The position numbers were made by a program, and so were the translations under genes. From Rhyzopertha dominica (lineage: Eukaryota; Arthropoda; Insecta; Coleoptera; Bostrichidae), in NCBI GenBank assembly GCA_025024175.1, contig QCXZ01000137.1:75764680-75828679 (forward strand): DNA of 64,000 nt, in the 5' to 3' direction. Under the pieces are notes generated by a model. The model saw only the letters and a program-made list of their open reading frames with translations. It had not been told where the DNA came from and did no database searches. Each line of letters opens with the position of its first letter. Position 1 is the stretch's first letter. Positions 1 to 12,579 of the stretch are shown here, piece by piece.

Positions 1-1380
1 ATTATTATTATTATTATATTATTATCGTGTAATTCAAGTACATAAAATGCCATAGATTTGCTTCATGTTGCCCTTCAATCAGCTGAAAAGGTGGAACCCT
101 TGACAATAAAGGAATTCACAATTTAAAGGCCCAAGCTTTTTTTTAGTTTCATAAAAGATTAAAGGATCTGTCTTTTAATTATCAAAAGAATATGTTGCTT
201 TCGAAACTTCCCGATCAAAGGGCATACATCAGTAGGTAATTGAGTTTCTACAATTTTACTATTGTTATTGGACCCTTACAATCATTCCATATATTTTACT
301 GGAGTAGAACGGAGAACCAAAGGTTCCAATAAGATTGCTAGTGCAGTGTGTGTGCTATCTATGATAAATCTGGAAAGCTTAAAAACTATCAGGTTGATGT
401 CTGAAGATTGTGGCGGCCATAATAAGAATAGCACAATGACGGGAATGTTATCCAAATAGCTGATAGCAGACTCAAGAATATCAAGAGCATAGTAGGCCGC
501 TCTTTCATACCACCAGGCAGGGTATTCGCGCATGTAGAAAAGAATACTAAAAAGAAGTCATTAGAATACATTAAAGAATATAAAACAGTCTGGAAATTAG
601 GAAGTGATGTAGAATTACATGACTGGAGAAGTGCTACGCAAGACATGGACAACGGCACTTCAAATTTAACTCTAGTAAGTGGTTCATTTTCAACAAAACC
701 TTGCAAAGGAACATTGGAGATCGTGACGAAAAATCATCCTACTGCTCCGATCTTGGGAGCAGTAAATCGGTAACAAAAAAGAGCTCTAATGCCAAACGGA
801 ATGAGACCTAATCCGAAAAAAGTCGCATATGTAGCTGCCTTGCTGCAAGCCCATTATGGGGAACATTGGCGCCCGAATAGAAAAATCACAAACCACATCT
901 ACATGTGTGGTTTGCGAGGAGATAGAAGAAAGGGACAAATTTGTTTGGTGTTGGAAAAATCCACTGTTTCCATTATAAATGTTCAGATAAATATTGTCTA
1001 AAACTAATTAGCGTGTTTTTATCTTTAAGATCACAGATTAAGTATCGAAAGCTGCGTATCGATCCATATGTTGTAATCGAGGTTATAATCTGTGCAGTAG
1101 CTTTTTTCTCAAATTTAGCTTGGGCAGAGATGGTCGTTTTTGGAATTAGACGATTCAATTGTTCCACATAGTTTTCCTATTTTCTTTTTTTGTCTATGGT
1201 GATGAACTTCAAATTTGAATTATCAATGATTTACATAAATAAATAATGGAGTATCCCAGATTTAGAGGATGGAGAACTTTCCGCAGATATTTTCGATATC
1301 CTCTCGAGGGCAGAAAGTATTTCTGGATGTAGCCCACAAACTTTTTGAAAGATTATAGTTTAAAAACCCTCCAAGATAAT
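1..1380. other. AT-rich non-coding with an ATT microsatellite and a possible decayed element
   Basis: The window opens with an (ATT)n microsatellite at about 1-25. Plus-strand reading from about 540 to 960 gives short broken peptide stretches (for example KEYKTVWKLGSDVELHDW and MPNGMRPNPKKVAYVAALL) interrupted by stops. These look like eroded mobile-element coding sequence, but I cannot name the family. No intact gene is supported. Confidence 0.3.
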
Positions 1381-1389
1381 TTTTGAAAC

Positions 1390-1590
1390 AAATTATACTT
1401 GGCAACCTCGCGCAGTACTTCGTCGCCTCTACTTACCTGTCCACTCCGTCCATTCATGCGCTCGTTGGCGGGAGCATAACGCGCGAGTTACTCCGCGTTT
1501 ACTTATCGTCGTGGTGCCGGCCGGTTGCTGTGTGAACCCCCCAAGGATAACCCGTAATCGTAGTGCGCTAGGGGTTGGTTAAGTAATGGT
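1390..1590 (+). promoter_or_regulatory. CpG-rich island, possible promoter
   Basis: Dense CG dinucleotides (cgcgcgagttactccgcg near 1480, gtgccggccggttgctg near 1513) lie just upstream of the candidate exon at 1586. This is compositional evidence only; no TATA box or initiator was established. Confidence 0.3.
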
Positions 1591-1726
1591 GCGGCACATG
1601 GACATGTGCGGAAACGGTTTGGACAGCGGTGCTATTGCCGAGGGTGTGTGGGAGTACGTCAATAGTTTGGTGAAGACTTACCACTCGCTGGAGACGAGGG
1701 GGGAACAGGAGACATGCCAGTATCAG
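1586..1726 (+). CDS. Possible first coding exon of an unidentified gene, in a CpG-rich island
   Basis: An ATG at 1586 opens 47 codons ending exactly at CAG|GTTCGT (exon end 1726), a plausible phase-0 splice donor. The exon sits in a GC- and CpG-rich stretch (about 1390-1730) that stands out sharply from the AT-rich surroundings, as active promoters and first exons often do. The peptide begins MVRHMDMCGNGLDSG and continues with EGVWEYVNSLVKTYHSLETR. I do not recognise it. The frame stays open past the donor to 1825, but the composition drops to AT-rich just after the junction. No downstream exon could be identified in the window, so the gene would need a long first intron. It could also be a chance ORF in a regulatory island. 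Confidence 0.3.
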
Positions 1727-1829
1727 GTTCGTTTCGATTGTGGTTTTTGGGGAAAAATTTTTTTGGTGAAATGGGAGAACCGATCCATTCTTTCTTATTT
1801 TGTTAAATTTACCTACGCAAAATAGGGTC

Positions 1830-2285
1830 ATATTAAGTTCGAATTTATGAATTAGTTTGGTAACGAATACAAGATCGATTTACCAAGGTACAAAGTAAAA
1901 CGACAGAATTCGTTTGTTTCTGTGTTAATTACACGACGAAAACTGAATACTTGTGAATTTATTATGATCATAGACAATAAAGCAACAAGGACCTTGACCA
2001 ACATGTCCTCTTAAACAGGATTCTTTTTTTAATCACATTTCTCACGTCATTCTGTAGCAAAACAATGTCATATATACTATATCCACGTCGCCATGGTTAC
2101 CTGGTTATAACCGTTCAAAACTTAAAAGTTAGCCTTTGGTATTCAAATAATTCTAGTAGCTACAATTAACAAAAACAAAATGAACGGCACTACGTTAAGT
2201 GCTTAAATTCAACTTTAATACAAAACGCAGCACTACAAATCCAGATTATTCTCAATTTGCTCGCATACTGATTCTGACGAATCAC
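1830..2285. other. AT-rich, nothing recognised
   Basis: No open frame, repeat pair or RNA structure was recognised in this stretch. Confidence 0.5.
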
Positions 2286-2289
2286 TTCC

Positions 2290-2545
2290 TCAAGCAACAC
2301 TAATCACACTAACAATATTGGTTTCCAAGGCTTAGATCTTGCTGGTTTGGTAACATAAACCAGTGACTTTATGTAGCCCCACAGAAAGTAATCTAGAGGC
2401 ATTGAGTATCAGGACCTGGGTGAGCAGTTGACAGATCCATTTCTTTAAATCTGCTCATCAAATAAATCGATCGTTTCTTTCGCCGTATGGCACGTAGTTC
2501 CATCCTGTTACATCTAGATCTCATCCGGATGTCAATGTTTTAAAG
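2290..2545 (-). pseudogene. Mariner/Tc1-superfamily transposase relic, C-terminal catalytic part
   Basis: Read on the minus strand, about 2530 to 2340 encodes a decayed DDE transposase. QDGTTCHTAKETIDLFDEQ (second catalytic Asp in the QDG motif) is followed about 25 residues later by SPRS, a stop, then MPLDYFLWGYIKSLVY, matching the PPRSxDLTPLDYFLWGYxKSLVY signature of mariner-like transposases. In-frame stops inside the motif show that it is dead. Weaker similarity may extend upstream (to about 3066), but it is too eroded to delimit. It is the same broad type as the relic at 20.1-21.3 kb. Confidence 0.75.
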
Positions 2546-3069
2546 AAGAATGATATAAAAACAAGTGCTCTAAAGCCAGTCAACGAAAGAACAACGCAAG
2601 TTATGGTCTTGTTGCTTGAAGTCCAATCTGTTCACAATATTACGAATGGCTCGCACAGAATGACGATCATATGCCTCGTAAATTTCACTAAGTTTTCTAA
2701 ACGTTTTCAGAATCGACGATCTTCAAAATAAGTTTTTATGATTTGACAGCGTCTTTCAAGCTTCACAGGGGGCAAATCGGTGGTAAAATAAAATAAAGGA
2801 GAAAATTTTTCTTGGCTTTTCAATATTTTGTTTGCAGTGCGAATGCCAACAACCATTTCTGTTAATTAGACAGGATTATGATGTCTTCCACGTTCCGCAT
2901 TTTCACGCATAACTGTGTATATTAGATTATTAGAGGCAAACAATTCTAAAACTTGACTCAGCCCGCACTGGATCTCTGGTATTACTGCCGAAGAAATATC
3001 TTGTAACACGGGGCTCAATTCATTTTGTATGTACAAGATTGGTCCATCCAAACAAGGATGGTCCAATTA

Positions 3070-5835
3070 ACTGACTCAATTTATTCGACACCATGCATTT
3101 AACGAAAATCATAATTCAAATTCCTTGTAAGCACAAGGGTTTTCATTAGACCACAGATGGGGATTGCCAGCAATATTTATTATGTCTTGAATAAAGTGTA
3201 AATATGTTCTTACTAATTGAGGATTTCCCTGAAGCCATTAAAAATACTCAAATCCTGTGGCTAAAAACGATTTTTTAACTGCACCTACAACAAATTGTAA
3301 TGCAGTGTTCACCACGACCTCCAATAAGGGACATGAACATTAGTTGGGATTCTTCTAGTACTTAATTCCTAATTGTTTTCAATTAATTTTAGAATGTTTT
3401 CTTCCTGGTTCTAGTTGATAATTAGTAGAATTTGTTGTAAAAGAGTTTTGAATCGTGTTTGGATATTTCCTATATGATTCATGTGAACTTCTATTACAAA
3501 CTCCATAAACCTTACCAGGTGGTATTGATAAGTTGTTAGCCTAATACAGAAAGGCATAAATTTTTAAATGAATCTTTTATTAATCTTCCCTTAACTCCAA
3601 TTTGTCGGTCGACCCAGAAATGGTTCTTCCAGACCTTTGGTCATTGTGAACAAAAAAATTTCCTGTTTTAAAAGCAATCTAATTGGTGGCATAGTAAGGG
3701 CGAGCATCATGGACCGTATTGATCATGTGGTCATTAAAATGTCTCGCATGTTTATATACCAAAAACAGCAAAATGACAGTAACATGCTTTTTAAAATTAC
3801 ATCTAGTCTAAATCAGTCCCTGTTGGATGGAGGCGTATATTTGTAAAAGTTATGCCTGGACAATAATTATCCATTTCTAATTTGGATCATGTTTTGGAAT
3901 GTAATTTGGACGAATAGTCCACTGGATTTACCACTGATAATGTTAAATGACGAATTCCTTTTTGATCGCACATCATCTAGACCACATCGAAAATTATTGA
4001 ATATATATTTTTAGTGACCTCGATAATAGTGACGCAACCTAACAAAACAATAAGATGCTTGATCAATGTGCTGTTTTTCAGTAGATATATTTTGGAACGC
4101 GTGTTTGGCATAAATGCTTCTAAATAATTTTACTAGCTGTTTATATTTGTTTACCTAGTACCCAATATCCAATAATGTAGTTACTTTTGTATCTTTTTCG
4201 CGAGTATGATTTTCATGGCATTCCCATAAAATTCAAAAAGTCAGTTTTGGTTACGTCATTTAGTTGTATAACATTTATCTCTTACTGCTTCATTGCCTCA
4301 TTATAATATATCGCGGCGAATTAGTCGTAGCTTTTTAACAGCGCGATTAGTATAAAGGAATTTCTGGAACCGGCGTGACATTTCGTCAGGCGTCAAAGAA
4401 CCTTGTCTGGTGTCCAGACCCTTACGTAATTGTGCATTTCGCGATGTCTTCATGGCCATTCGACAAAGGACGATCGATTTTTAGCGACCGCCGAGAGCAA
4501 CGACGGGATGGTGCTGTGTGTTTTTGATCTGTTGATGTCCTTGACCCCGAACACCATGGCCGAGACTGTGCGGTGGTAATTGAATTTCCTAACGCAATTA
4601 GAACAGAACTTTTATCTTTTAAATGCGGGATTTGTATGCGCATTTCAAGATACCAGCCGAGGAGTGTCGGTGGCGCATCGTAATTTTTTTTCTTACAATT
4701 AACGATGGAAATAAAAATACACCATATCAACTTAACTACAAATCTGAGGTCTATTTCAAATAAATATTAAACGCACATTTTTTGATGCGTTTATTTATTT
4801 ATTTTAACGAACCGGTAAGGGCGAAGATCCATTTAAATTGAACGAGAGTAGGAGGAATTATTGACAAATTCGTAGGTTATTTGTAAAAGCTGCCCATTTT
4901 CAAAGAGGGTCATTTCCTTAACTATTTTATTCAATTTTCTCAACTTATGCGAAGTATTTGTAATAGTCGAAGTCCATGGTGTCAATTCACTTTTTAGGTG
5001 CTTTGTTCAGTTTCTCTAGGAGACACACAAGGTAAGTAACTATTTCAGCTCAGTTCGCTTTTAATGTCGTTAGAGTGAAATATTGTCGTAGTCATATTCC
5101 AATTCTTCTGCTAGTGCTGGCGGATCTGGATGATATGCACATAATCTTCTCACCTACTTCCTTATAAACTGTGATATGGCTTTGTAATCTGACGAGACAA
5201 ATAAACTTGATGTTGGGCTGCTTTTATACCTGGTCGCTAGATAACAAACACGAAAAATAATGGTTCTTCTTTGTTTTATGTGTTCTTTTATAGAATCTTA
5301 CAAACTAGTACTGAAGGGATTACTCAGTTGCTTCAATTTCCCTTCACATTATCCAACATAACTTCGAAATCTGTGTCTCTAAATGTGTTTGAAACTGAAC
5401 TGAATTGGGGTTTTCTGGATAGTCTTTCAACATACGAGAAGCGTTTTAAAACTTCTACCAAACTATTTCAACTCTTTCTTGGGTCCAGTATGAGTGGCAA
5501 TTCATTTTTGTGCTTCTACTTGATATATTTAACATGTATTCTTCTTTCTTTCTCTCTGTATCATCTATTTCAAGTATTACATCTTCTGTCTCCTAGTCAT
5601 CGGAATTGTCATTCTTGTTCTCATTTGGCCGATTTTTCAATTGTTGCTGTGTTCCAATTACTTGTCTGACTTTAAACATGACACTTGTTACAATGCTCAC
5701 GATATCATTGAACATTATTAATCTTTTTTCCACAGTTCCTCGCAAGTTGTTAATTACATGGATTTTGCTATTGGTACTACACCAATTTTCTAAACTTCCG
5801 GACTTCCTTCCATGCAGCAGTGCATCGAAAGTTGT
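3070..5835. other. Gene-free stretch, unassigned
   Basis: This is mostly AT-rich sequence with a moderately GC-richer patch at 4300-4690. Short ORFs here lack recognisable motifs and splice context. On the minus strand 5280-5850 gives fragments such as GTQQQLKNRPNENKNDNSDD that could be transposon debris, but no family could be assigned. Confidence 0.4.
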
Positions 5836-5989
5836 ACTAAACATCGACCAATCTTTCGAAGTTGAGGAAATGTTCGTTGATAATTATCAAATATACTTCA
5901 GCAGCATGTAGTGTCGTTAAATACGCCATTTTTGTCAAAGTGTTTCAGGGCCTTTAGCCTTCCAAGTCATAAATCGGACTTCTCCTTCC

Positions 5990-6530
5990 TCTTTCTTTAT
6001 TTCTTCCTTTCTCCTTTCACTGGAGGAACAGAACGAAATTTGGAGGACTCATGTCAAGGCTGCACGGGAGATATGAGAGAATTTCACAGCAGTTCTCGTA
6101 AGCTCCTTTGACTGACACTGCTTTATGCGATCAAGCGTTATCGTGGAAGAGGATTACGCCGCTGTCTTTCATGTCTCGTATACATTTTTGTAATCGTGCA
6201 TTCAATTTTCTTCAAAGAAGACAAATACATTTGTCTTTTGGCATTTGTCTATTGCTTGTTTGTTCATTCGGTCTTCTTCCATTATTGTAGCCACAACGGT
6301 AGCAAAAGTGTTGTCGGTAGCAGTATGAGGTCTCCAACTTCTGTGGTCGTCTTTAACACTAGTGCAATGCGCTGGAACGCTTACTCCATCAATTTACTGT
6401 TGAAGTATCAACACACGACTTATGGGAAGCTTCTTGTAACGCACCGTGAATTTCGGCAACCGTTTTTTCGCGCAGTGTTTGCATTTTGATAGAGGCACAT
6501 TGATCCGCTACAGTGACGCGTTCCATTGTA
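5990..6530 (-). pseudogene. Mariner-family (MLE) transposase relic
   Basis: This is minus-strand coding debris. The N-terminal part reads from about 6525: MERVTVADQCASIKMQTLRE, then a helix-turn-helix region with WSKRF and DHRSWRPHTATDNTFATVV, matching the RWxKRFxxGRxxxxDDxRxGRPxTA pattern of mariner transposases. Nearer 6175-6015 comes the catalytic part GVILFHDNA, stop, SHKA, then LPCSLDMSPPNFVLF, matching the HDNARPH...YSPDLSPPNFDLF signature. The second catalytic Asp is kept, but frameshifts and stops interrupt the gene. This is an ancient non-functional copy. Confidence 0.75.
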
Positions 6531-6539
6531 TCAAACTAC

Positions 6540-9480
6540 CCCGATTGGAGAATTTTTTACACATAAACTAAGTGAACTACCCACACTCTATATATAGCTA
6601 AGTGATGTCCCAATGATAGACTTTTATAATTTGACAGAACTTGTTTTTTTCGCCATCGCCGGTTCAGCACCAGCTTTGATGTGTGCAAAAATTATGACCC
6701 TTGTATCATCGAGAGCTGTTAAAATGTTTATTGCAGTCACATTGTATCTCGCGAATCGAAGAAAACCACTCAGATATTCGGCAATTACACTTTTGCGGTT
6801 GATTCATTTTATCTCAACTCGTCTGTAATGTTCTCTGGTGGTTCATTGTCAATCACATGCAGCACTTTCAGTTCACCGGAGAAAAGTACAAACTTGCGAT
6901 GGTGTAACTGCTTCCTTATTCGATGAAATTAGAAGAGCAATACATAAAATAAGAACGATAGTCCAATAACGCACGTGCTACAAAAATAAAGTTCAGCATC
7001 GGATGAGGAGACCCCGAATAAAGAACAAACAGTTATAAATTTGATGCATTTAAACCCATAACAGGTACTTATGTCAATCGTTTTGTGCTTTATAATAGTA
7101 CCTATTCCAACAATAACAATCCAGACAGTAGCGAATTTGATCAGATATTAGGAATTGTGTTTTGTTTGAAGGTCGTCAAGCAGACGTACTCATTGTTGCC
7201 ATCCGTGGTTGACAAACGTAAAGAATCGCTCCATCGCAATTTTTCCGCCAGGCGTAAAAATCTCATCGCCTCGGCGTAATTCCCGCCCGAAAGAGCTGGT
7301 CTTGCTGCCTTCCATTTCCATTTGTGTAAACCATCTTCGCCGTTTGTCCTCGCTTGTAGACTGGAATTTTTATCGGTTCGTTAACGAAAAAGCTCTCGCG
7401 CAAAAAACCAACTTAACGTCTGCCATTGGCAGAGATCGAAGCGCGATCCTGAAGCATGCCAAGTGCGATCGCTGAAGCGTTACCTGCTAAACGATTTATT
7501 AATATTCCCCGGCTGTACATCACTTGTTAAAAGAACACACAGCACATGACTTGAAACAATAATGGGCCCTCGTAACATTGACCTTGAGTTGGCGGACGTC
7601 TGCGAGCAACGAGCAATAAAAGAATGGGTTTATCGTTAAGAAAGGGTGCAATTAGTCGAGAAAACAAAGGCAACCAGACGCTGGAACTTCCTTCATTATG
7701 CTCCCCATCTTGCATGTGTACGCAGCGGCGCGAGCGATCCTCGAAATTTACAAACGACTTTTGTGTTCTCGTCGAATTTAGGGGCATTCTTTCCGAAGAG
7801 GCTAATTATGTACATTGTTGATCCACCTGATAAAGAACAACAGTGGCGTAGGTTAGATATTCCATGATTTCGTTAACTTGCCAGGGATTGAATTGTATAG
7901 TACCATCTAATTTATTTGATTTAATTATAAATAGTAATAGCAAACTACTTCAAAACTCCCATTGATTGGCATATAAAATTTTATTTTGAGGGTGCAACAA
8001 ATTTTAGACGACCTGTTCAAAAATGGAAATTTTCTGTCACACAAGATATAAAACTCCTGAGCTGACTTATGGTCAGCCAGTACTTACTTTTTCCTTATTC
8101 CTTTCCCATATGTGTACCCTGGTTCAAAGAAATCTACTTCCTATACAACAAAATTAGTGTATTAACAAAAATATTTTTCGTAGATACTTCGGTAATTGAG
8201 TCACAAGGATGCTTGTTTTAAGTAATCCACATACATATCCAGTTCAATATTGAAAATATTAACAAAAATTAGAACTTTATTTTATTTCCCGCACACTTCA
8301 GGATTACACGTCTCAAACGTCTATACAATTATACCGTGTGTCCCACTTAAAAATGCATAATGGATGTCTCTGAAACGATAAGAGATACAAAGTCTGTTGA
8401 ATGGGATGTTATATGTAAGATTTAATTCCAAGCCAAACAGCCGAACGCAATGTGAATAGTTATTGAGAGAATCGTGGAAAACCATCAATAACGGTTATCA
8501 AAATTTTTATATACCTGTTTGTGTTTGTATTTTTAAGGGTTGTAATTTGCACATTTTAAGGCACTTCTGAGGGGGCAAACTTTGCAACTTCTTAGTGGCC
8601 GAAGTATTGCTAAAGTACTTACCAGATGAGATTTTTTATAGGGCTTACTATGATACCAAATATGTCACAAAAAGTCTTATTTTAACGTTGAAGTTTGACA
8701 ACGCTGATAATTTTCGGTTGTTCTCATAGTAGGCCTGCTGTCATTAGTATACATTTGTTTTGTAAATAAGAACGATGATTATGATGCAATGTAGCCAATT
8801 TGAGGACAAAAGTGTATTTACATATTCAAACAAATTTCCTTCCTGCTCCATAAGCATAGAGTATATAGCATCTCTTTACCGTCGAATTTAGAAAATATTA
8901 TATCGCATTCGGTGTGATGCGATCGATTTCTTCTATCACTACTTCTCGAAGGTTGTGATGACATGTCCGTTATCACTAGTGTGGGCAGAAATTTTGGCTG
9001 GGAAGGTTGATCACTACACACTTAAGTACATATTATTTCACAAATATAAATAAATAAAATTTAAGTTCATAAATTAAGTATTCTTCATTTGCGGGTTTTT
9101 GTTTGAAAAACTGCGATACTGTCATACAGATCACGTTCAGCGACACCCATGAAGCAATATAACCAATTTTGTATGAAAAATGTTCATTTTGACTCCAGGG
9201 GCAGAATAAATTGTTCCTAAGCTGTCACGGAGGATAGTTGAAAGCTATAAAAAATTATCCATAACGAGAAGACTACGATTTGAATCATAACAAGGAGTCC
9301 ACAATAATAACTAAATCAAAAGATTTTCATCAAGAATCGCAGCATGCCCACCCAGGAATAGCTAAAAAGTGCATCACGTCTAAAAGCTTGGTTGAAACGG
9401 TTAATAATAGTGCTGGATTAGGAACGTGCAAAAATTAAAAGGGAAAATTATTAAAATTATGGCGCGATACTGTACAATTT
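6540..9480. other. Gene-free stretch with short repeat-like segments
   Basis: 7200-7800 is somewhat richer in GC than its flanks but has no ORF with recognisable motifs. 8329-8470 begins with tgtgtcccacttaaaaatgc, which resembles the ends of insect Tc1/mariner-type elements, and is probably a fossil terminus. No gene is supported. Confidence 0.35.
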
Positions 9481-9489
9481 GATTTGTGA

Positions 9490-9790
9490 AGAAATGGCTC
9501 GCTTAGTGTTAGACGACGAAACCTACTCCAAGCAGACTCTAGTGCGTTACCAGATCCACAATATTATACAGCTTTTGAAGGCAAAGTTTCTTCACAGACT
9601 GAAACTATAATGGACATTGAAGAATTTGGCGAGAAACATGTGGTTTGGCAAAAACTGACAAAGCAGCTAGTAATATGAAAGACAGACTTTACTTCCCGAT
9701 ATGCAAGAAAAAAAATAAAAGTTACGTCAATGGGCTAAGTGGATGTTCCATCGATACCAGTGGTGTGAAAGAAAGTCGGCCATCTCCGGC
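9490..9790 (+). pseudogene. Tc1/mariner-superfamily transposase relic (DDETY type)
   Basis: The plus strand reads LVLDDETYSKQTLVRYQ and then, after a frameshift, DPQYYTAFEGKVSSQTETIM followed by DIEEFGEKHVVWQKL. This matches the MDDETYVKxD...PGxQYYT...EKFGxKxMVWQAI block of a mariner-related transposase lineage in which DDETY carries the first catalytic Asp. The reading frame is broken and the remainder is missing, so this is a dead fragment. It differs from the lineages at 2.3 kb and 6 kb. Confidence 0.65.
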
Positions 9791-9799
9791 GTTGTTATA

Positions 9800-12575
9800 A
9801 TTAACTGAATGTCGGACGATCCTTGATTATCAAAAGCACAGTACCCACTTTAATTACGTAATGGGCCGAGCCGTTGGAATTAAATCACCCTCGAATCTTT
9901 TAGTGGATTTGTACATGCATGAATAATAAACGTGGAAATTTAATTGAATGAGTCTTGTAATTCTTACTGTACACACCACGACACCTGAATTAAACATGTG
10001 TTGTTATTATTATGGGAAACGTATTACCTAATGGATGCAATAATATTTAAAATCGCACTTTTTTTAAGAAATGCGTTTGAGCATAGTTAAGCAAACATTG
10101 CTCATTTACAAATCTAGTCCCAGACTAACCTAATGCATCGCATATTTTAATTTTAATTCGCTTAAACAGAGATTTGTAAGTTAATTTGCAAAAGTACAAC
10201 TCTGAAATCAACCCAGAATTGATTACACTGGAGGGGCATTCATTTTAGATTTTAAAATTCTGGAAAGCGATAAATTCCACTTTATTTTAGTTGCCGAAGA
10301 TTCACATATAACTTTTATTATTCATTCCGGTTGAATTTGGAGTATTTACACCCTCATCGACGACCACTGTCGATATTAAACGTCCACTACAAGGTGGCTA
10401 CCGTACAGAGTTCAGGTTCCCCCATAAAGATGGGTGGATGGGACTCACAAGTTGCTTGAACTTTCTTTTTAAGTTTTCAAATTCAAATTAATGTTACTAT
10501 GTTAATTATATATAAGTACATAAAGCGAGCTTTCTTTATTCAAATTTGCGAAGTGATGGAATTACACATGTATGTTATTTTTTACAAATTGAAGAAAAAT
10601 TTTCTGGATTAATTTAACTGCAATACATAAACGTCATAGTCGGTCTTCATCCGCAGTTTCAATTCAAAACTTTTTTGATTTACATTGTCCTTGATTAAAA
10701 TTTAAGAAAATCATATTCGGTTTGAAGAGAAAATAAAAATTATAAAATTGTAAAAAAGTAGATTGTGTCTGCTCGTGGTGCATTCAATTTATATTCATTC
10801 TTCCCAGACATATTTAATTTCCACTTTTAGGCTGAAGTTGGTGGAGGATACTGTAAATTACTCTTTTTTTCGGTCATATCCCAAACATAAACAAGGAGAT
10901 TTAGGACGCCATGACAAAATTTTGAAAAAATTTTTATATAAGAAATTTATTTTCCTTCTGGCTATGCGTATCTTGTTGTAGTAAAGCCCTTTGAAGTCTG
11001 CCAACATAAAATAGTTAAAAATGGTTGAAATAATACATGGCTTAGGTAAGGAGTGTGTGTACCATACTGTCCCGAATAAACTCTAATGATGATGTCTCCG
11101 GAAGTTTTTTTGTTATCAAAATCATTGCTTTCCAATTGGTGTTTTTCTTCAATAATGTTGAAGTTGTTTTGGGGGCTTGAAAATAAAGACCCGCTACTTA
11201 ACGGGATAATAGTGATTCCTTTCAGCTTTGCAATTATTCTAGTTTATTGTTTTTACCTTACATTTATGAAGCACAGCAACACAAAGCCCATAAAACCAAA
11301 ATGTCGGTTATAATGTTGTACTTATTGTAATTACATGATTATCACATTAATTATAGTAGCAATTTATTTGCAAAGTCAACTGCTTTGAATCTTGTTCTGT
11401 TTAATGATTTTCTCAGGTGTTTTTTTATTAATGTATGTAGTAATCACTTCGTTTGACCTTCTCTTCATTAAAGGACGTATTTTCGACCCTCCTGGTATCA
11501 TTAGCAGTCATCTCACGAACCAGTAAGATAATCTTTGGGTCACTGCCGACCTCTTTAAAGAAGTACCTCACCTGCCCGCGTAAATTTTGTTTTTGACACA
11601 TCCTCGGCGTGGGTTGACGTAAGGAGTGGAGGAAGCGACCTCGGATAATGACACCTTACAAGGTTTCCTGGCAGCTACCGCGTTATTTTTTTGTTCGCAC
11701 ACCCGCGGTCGGTTGGCGTTTCTCGAACAATTACCTGTTTTTAAGTTTCAGTTTGTCTTCAATTTGCATACATTAAGATTTTGTTTTTATTCGGAATTAG
11801 CGGCCGTCCGGATTTCAAATCGACATAAAGCTCTCCCTGTTCCATGTCGGCGCGGTTGAATATGGATGAGCGCCGTGATATACCGGATGACTGAAACCTC
11901 GGAGCCGGGGAATTGATTTGCAATGTCCGCGTGTTAGTTACCTGCTACGCGATACCCGCAAAAAGTTCCCCAGGTACGAATTGATTGCTTCATCAGACAG
12001 GATCGCACGTTTACTAATCCGGGTATATGATGCTGACCGAGCATAAATGAATCTGTTTTATAGCTCTTGTTTTTAGAAAGTTTCTCCGTAAGTCATCGTG
12101 TAACATCAGGTAGCAAAATTAAAGGTTGTGGGAAGACAAATTGCAGATTATGCTGGCCTAAATGGAATGAGATCATTTTTCACCTGTCAACAGAAACCAC
12201 CAATAGACTTATGAACTGCAACAAGTGTGAATATTAGTAATGGAGCTCAATTTTTTGTCTTTTAAGTAATTGATGAATAATGAAGTGTAAATTTGAAGGT
12301 ATCACAGCAATTTTTTATTACAGTACCTAGAATAACTAACAGGTGAATCTTTGTATAAGTCATCCAACTCCCATTCTATTTAGAAATGCTCATATTAATA
12401 AAATGAATGTATGCTGTTTATTATGAGATATTGTACTTTATATTTTGCTTTGGCCAAATAATTCTTATTTGAGCATCTTCAAATAACAGCCTCTTTAGTC
12501 TGATTCAAAACTAGAAGTTAACCTTTTGATTACTTACCAAAATCAGTTAGCTTCGATCCTTTTCAGAAATACTTG
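9800..12575. other. Gene-free stretch, including a GC-richer patch at 11.5-11.9 kb
   Basis: Mostly AT-rich. 11500-11880 contains clustered CG dinucleotides and a 77-codon plus-strand ORF (11626-11859), but no motif, start context or splice structure that would make it a gene. It may be a regulatory island. Confidence 0.35.
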
Positions 12576-12579
12576 AATT

